A stretch of 64,000 bases of DNA from Bacillus methanolicus (GTDB lineage Bacteria; Bacillota; Bacilli; Bacillales; Cytobacillaceae). The stretch lies in assembly GCF_028888695.1 (NCBI RefSeq), contig NZ_PNFF01000004.1, positions 1 to 64,000 of the forward strand. The letters are read 5' to 3'. The notes beneath the pieces were generated by a model that had not been told where the DNA came from, made no database searches, and was given only the letters and a program-made list of their open reading frames with translations. The position numbers and the translations under genes are program-made. Below are positions 60,976 through 64,000 of the stretch, piece after piece; position 1 is the stretch's first letter, and every line of letters begins with the position of its first letter.

Positions 60976-62154
60976 ATGGAATTTTATCTTCAACAAGGAC
61001 ACGGTATGCTTTCTTTAAATAAAGAATTTGTCGATAGTAATCCTAATACAGGTGTGATTTTATCTCCGCGAAATTGTAAACGAGAACAACTTGAAAGGCA
61101 TGCTTCTGAGTTGAAGAAAAAAAACGCATCGCTTTTATTCGATCCACAATTTTATCAGCCTCGAACCGAAAGAGAAAATATTCTTAATTATCCTTACTGG
61201 GATAATTTAAGTTTTTCTACTGTAGGATTTGCTTCCAACGGTGCAAAAAAATTATGTGAAGGTGTAATACGATATCAAGTTGAAGTTCTCGGTGTATCAA
61301 AGGTAATTCTTCCTGGTCGCTATACTAATGCTCTTACGGAAGAATGGCTTGAAAGCCAATATATTTTTTCTCAAACAGCTGATACTATGGGTGTGGAACA
61401 GCCGATTTATATAACCTTGGCTTTAGGTCCGGATATTGTATCCGAAAGGCAAAATTTTGACCGTATTCTTAATGAGGTTGTTGAGTATCCAGTTGATGGT
61501 GTTTATGTTGTATTAATGCCTCCTAAAGGGGAGTTCTTAGTAACTAATGAATCCTATATTTATAATTTGTTAGATGCTTTTCTAAGCCTTTCTTTAGCAG
61601 GAAAAAAAATTATTCTTGGGTATGCTAATCAGCAATGTTTAATATATGCTGGTGCTGGTGTTGAAGGTATTGCTACTGGTAATTACCGTAACGTTAGATC
61701 TTTTAATCCAGATACCTTTGACATTCAAGAAAAAGACTTTAAACAACGCGCCGTTTGGTATTATGACGCAGATACTTTATCAGAATTTCGCCCTGAAACG
61801 CTTGGACTGGCTTACCAGAGAGGGTTAAAAGGTAATTTTGGACCAACCAATGAATATAGCATCGACCTATTAAACGCCGACAATCCTGCCAGCATTCCAT
61901 GGGGGGAGAAGCTGGCGTTTCGTCACTATTTAACGGAAATCAATCGTCAATGGTTATCTTTTGATGAATTGTCCCGTAATCAAAGAATAAATAAAAGTAT
62001 AAAGCTTTTAGAAGAAGCACAGCAAAAGCTTTTATCATTAGTGGATAAAGGGTTTAGACCCGGTGAAAGATCTTTTATGAATGCATTTGATCCTACACTT
62101 AATGCCCTATTTGCATTTAAATCTGATCGACAAAGTCAAATATCAATGCTTTAA
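60976..62154 (+). CDS. Third gene of the kinase operon, unknown; TIM-barrel-like pattern
   Basis: 392 aa, ATG three bases after the kinase stop, with GAAGGAGATG upstream. Regular beta/alpha alternation: GVILSPRNCKREQLERHASE, ASLLFDPQFYQPRT, VSKVILPGRYTNALTEEWLE, PIYITLALGPDIVS, VDGVYVVLMPPKGEFLV, KKIILGYANQQCLIYAGAGV and EGIATGNYRNVRSF suggest a TIM barrel. The spacing recalls tRNA-guanine transglycosylase-like barrels, but no diagnostic zinc-site cysteines are seen. Function unknown; likely the effector or sensor of the operon. Confidence 0.6.
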   Translation: MEFYLQQGHGMLSLNKEFVDSNPNTGVILSPRNCKREQLERHASELKKKNASLLFDPQFYQPRTERENILNYPYWDNLSFSTVGFASNGAKKLCEGVIRYQVEVLGVSKVILPGRYTNALTEEWLESQYIFSQTADTMGVEQPIYITLALGPDIVSERQNFDRILNEVVEYPVDGVYVVLMPPKGEFLVTNESYIYNLLDAFLSLSLAGKKIILGYANQQCLIYAGAGVEGIATGNYRNVRSFNPDTFDIQEKDFKQRAVWYYDADTLSEFRPETLGLAYQRGLKGNFGPTNEYSIDLLNADNPASIPWGEKLAFRHYLTEINRQWLSFDELSRNQRINKSIKLLEEAQQKLLSLVDKGFRPGERSFMNAFDPTLNALFAFKSDRQSQISML

Positions 62155-62803
62155 TGTTGGTGTGAGAACCTTACGTTTTCCACACTTTTCTATAGGGATC
62201 CTGCCGACAAAACGTAGAAAAAGTATACGTTTTTTGTCGCAAGACCCTTTAAATTTTTACTAGATTGAAGATATTCACAAACAGGCCAAAAAAGGAAGCG
62301 CCCCACCTACGGACGAAGATAACCATTGGCGCACCATGAATTCACGCCAACTAAAGACTCCAATATCCTAAAAATTAAGGTAAACTTTAAATAAGTAGGG
62401 TTTTTGCTCTATTTACCATCTTTGAAACTCTTAATTGAAACGCTTAATCTCAAATCTTCAACTCTATACTACCCAGATGTACAAATGATTCGGGAGAATC
62501 TTCTTCCTCAAGCACAAGTTAATCCTATATTCTATAAGGTAAGTCAGATAGAGTGGGGCTGAAACTTTTCTCCAATCCCTCAAAATTTAGATTGGAAACC
62601 CATTAGCCATCTTGTTTTTATCACTTTCTTCTTTCCCTTCATCTTCTTGAAACGCTTCTACGATATCGATTAGCTCTTCGTCGGTCACATCCACTTCGTC
62701 GAGATCATCAAGCCCTGCCTTAAATTCACTTTACGCGACCATTGAATTTTTCTTTTCAATTTTTATAAAAACTTAAAACTATTTATTATTGAAACAGAGA
62801 GAT
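62155..62803. other. Region of gene and element remnants
   Basis: 62198-62247 is an imperfect palindrome of two facing element-like ends. A plus frame at about 62266-62372 reads IEDIHKQAKKGSAPPTDEDN then HWRTMNSRQLKTPIS. A minus frame at 62735-62587 reads EFKAGLDDLDEVDVTDEELI then DIVEAFQEDEGKEESDKNKM and ends. Both lack starts and look like ends of lost genes. Confidence 0.45.
62198..62247. repeat. Facing GGGTCnTGC...ACAAAACGTA ends
   Basis: GGGATCCTGCCGACAAAACG plus TA (62198) and, on the minus strand, GGGTCTTGCGACAAAAAACG plus TA (62247) are near-identical and face each other around a few bases. This resembles the two ends of an insertion sequence with its body deleted. Confidence 0.45.
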
Positions 62804-63100
62804 CTACATCTGATCCTTTCCTTTTAACTCAGATAAATATTTTTCTACAGCTTCCTCAATAAGCAAATAAACATTCTTCTCCTGTAAGATCGACTGCATT
62901 TTCAGTTCTTTATGTAAATCTATGCGCAGATCAAAGGATACCCGTTTTCTTTCTACCTTCTTTTCTTCCTTTCTTGCTTGGTTGTTTTCTTCGTTGGAAA
63001 CAACATTGTTTTCATTTCCGACCGATTCCACTAACACTTGTGTAGGTGTTATCGTTTTTTGCTGACGTTTTAGATTTTTGATGTCATCTACCTTTGACAC
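62804..63100 (-). CDS. Small ribbon-helix-helix partner of ParA
   Basis: 98 aa. A disordered basic/acidic N-terminus ends in KVERKRVSFDLRIDLHKELK MQSILQEKNVYLLIEEAVEK-type sequence: one strand and two helices, the CopG/omega-like DNA-binding fold. It overlaps the ParA gene by 17 bases. In such type Ib modules the small protein binds the centromere and stimulates ParA ATPase. Confidence 0.8.
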   Translation of the reverse strand: MSKVDDIKNLKRQQKTITPTQVLVESVGNENNVVSNEENNQARKEEKKVERKRVSFDLRIDLHKELKMQSILQEKNVYLLIEEAVEKYLSELKGKDQM

Positions 63101-63884
63101 GTTCCATCAGCTCCTTATAAAAATTTTTGTATTGACCCAAAGCCTGCTTCAACTCAGCGTTTTCATCGAAACCGTACAGTGACAACCTTCCAATCGGGGC
63201 TTTGCGTGTAATAATGGTTTTGAATACTTCGTTTGGATAATCCTCTTCAATCATTTCATTAAACGCTTTGGCGTCACTTCGTCTAACATCGTTCATCGTA
63301 CGCAAAATACCGATAACCTTTGTTCCGTGCTTACTAACATTTCTTGCTCCCTCTACGGAATCCATGAAATTTGGAATCGCGGAATAGCACCAGTTAGAGC
63401 ATTCAAATAACACAACGACATACTCACTGGCACATAAGGAATTCGTTGTCTGTTCACTTAATGAAGGAGGCGTGTCGATGACAATAAAATCGTAATTATC
63501 TTTTACCTTCTCTAATGTTTCATCTAAAATCTTACTAGGATTATCACCGTTATAACGAATTTTTTCGCCTAGATATGTCACGCCTGTGTAAATCCAGCGA
63601 GGAAAAGTCGCTAAAAAATTATTGGCCGGCAACAGGTCTAGGTTTTCGTAAATTGGTACGATATAGTTTGTAGGATCCAGACGCTGCATCGCTTCGAGTA
63701 TAGACTTCTCAACAAATTCATTCGCGGGTCTCTTAGACAACAATTCTGTTAAGTTTCCTTGCGAGTCCATATCAACCGCAAGCACCTTGTACCCGTCTTG
63801 GCTTAATTGATAAGCCAAAATCCCAGTAGTGGTGGACTTTCCGCAACCGCCTTTTTGGATGCCCATTGTTATCGTAATAGCCAA
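63084..63884 (-). CDS. parA: ParA-family partition ATPase
   Basis: 266 aa from TTG at 63884, chosen for AAAGGAGG nine bases upstream; an in-frame ATG six codons later lacks a ribosome site. Deviant Walker A MGIQKGGCGKSTTTGILAYQ, Walker A' VDMDSQGNLTELL and Walker B YDFIVIDTPPSLSEQT are all present. No N-terminal helix-turn-helix, so it is of the short (type Ib/Soj) class. With the ribbon-helix-helix partner it forms a second partition system besides ParMR. Confidence 0.9.
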   Translation of the reverse strand: MAITITMGIQKGGCGKSTTTGILAYQLSQDGYKVLAVDMDSQGNLTELLSKRPANEFVEKSILEAMQRLDPTNYIVPIYENLDLLPANNFLATFPRWIYTGVTYLGEKIRYNGDNPSKILDETLEKVKDNYDFIVIDTPPSLSEQTTNSLCASEYVVVLFECSNWCYSAIPNFMDSVEGARNVSKHGTKVIGILRTMNDVRRSDAKAFNEMIEEDYPNEVFKTIITRKAPIGRLSLYGFDENAELKQALGQYKNFYKELMERVKGR

Positions 63885-64000
63885 CCTTCGAATCCTCCTT
63901 TCTTCAAACGTTCTTTTCTTTTTTTCTTGGTTCTTTTGTTCGTTCTTAACATCACTAATTAAATGAATTCGACATGATAAGTAAAACACCTTTTTAAACC
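63885..64000 (-). promoter_or_regulatory. Leader of parA
   Basis: Upstream frame extends without a start to 63989. The only clear element is AAAGGAGG before TTG. A promoter or parS-like repeat must lie at or beyond the window edge; none is visible. Confidence 0.3.

Overview
The window looks like part of a large mosaic plasmid of a spore-forming, low-GC Firmicute (Bacillaceae). Reasons: strong AGGAGG-type ribosome binding sites, three YjcZ-type sporulation micro-proteins, a Spo0E-like phosphatase, pUB110/pC194-type rolling-circle functions, and Bacillus/Geobacillus-style insertion sequences. No chromosomal housekeeping genes, rRNA or tRNA genes were seen. A higher-GC recombinase pseudogene (about 6.8-7.3 kb) hints at exchange with thermophilic relatives.

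Layout. (1) 1-21.8 kb, minus strand: a Gram-positive conjugation (type IV secretion) operon in tcp-like order: coupling ATPase, Replic_Relax/MOBC-type relaxase candidate, small membrane protein, TcpC, TcpD-like, TcpE, VirB4, lipoprotein, VirB6-like, VirB8-like and a CwlT-type wall hydrolase running off the left edge. The operon is broken three ways: an in-frame TAG in virB4, a frameshift in an A7 run of tcpC, and a 9.5-kb Tn3-family transposon (3849-13392, 5-bp target duplication GTCTC) in the lipoprotein gene. (2) 21.8-26.5 kb: possible oriT, a primase-type replication initiator, a strong antisense-RNA candidate with three TTGGCG hairpins, and a ParM/ParR partition cassette with iterons. (3) 26.5-34.9 kb: an IS3 element, a repeat array upstream of a MerR-like/coiled-coil protein, an LD-carboxypeptidase, RadC, Spo0E, and the small YjcZ genes. 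(4) 35.0-43.2 kb: a second Tn3-family transposon, without target duplication, carrying an envelope enzyme gene split by an ISL3 element. (5) 43.2-47.3 kb: an IS21 element splitting a zinc-ribbon gene. (6) 47.3-52.8 kb: a captured pUB110-like plasmid: type I toxin, double-strand origin, frameshifted rep, ORF-poor group II intron, pMV158-type oriT and MobV relaxase. (7) 53-64 kb: VbhA/Fic toxin-antitoxin, two tyrosine recombinases, small membrane peptides, a three-gene nuclease-like/Ser-Thr kinase/unknown operon (59463-62154) that is the best candidate for an undescribed system, and a ParA/ribbon-helix-helix pair.

Together the genes describe a plasmid cointegrate with two recognisable replication initiators (one broken), at least two partition systems and at least two addiction modules. 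Its own conjugation machinery appears inactivated, but an intact MobV relaxase and oriT could allow mobilisation in trans. Several disrupted genes can be rebuilt exactly by removing the mobile element and one copy of the target duplication. All assignments come from reading the sequence; no database search was possible.
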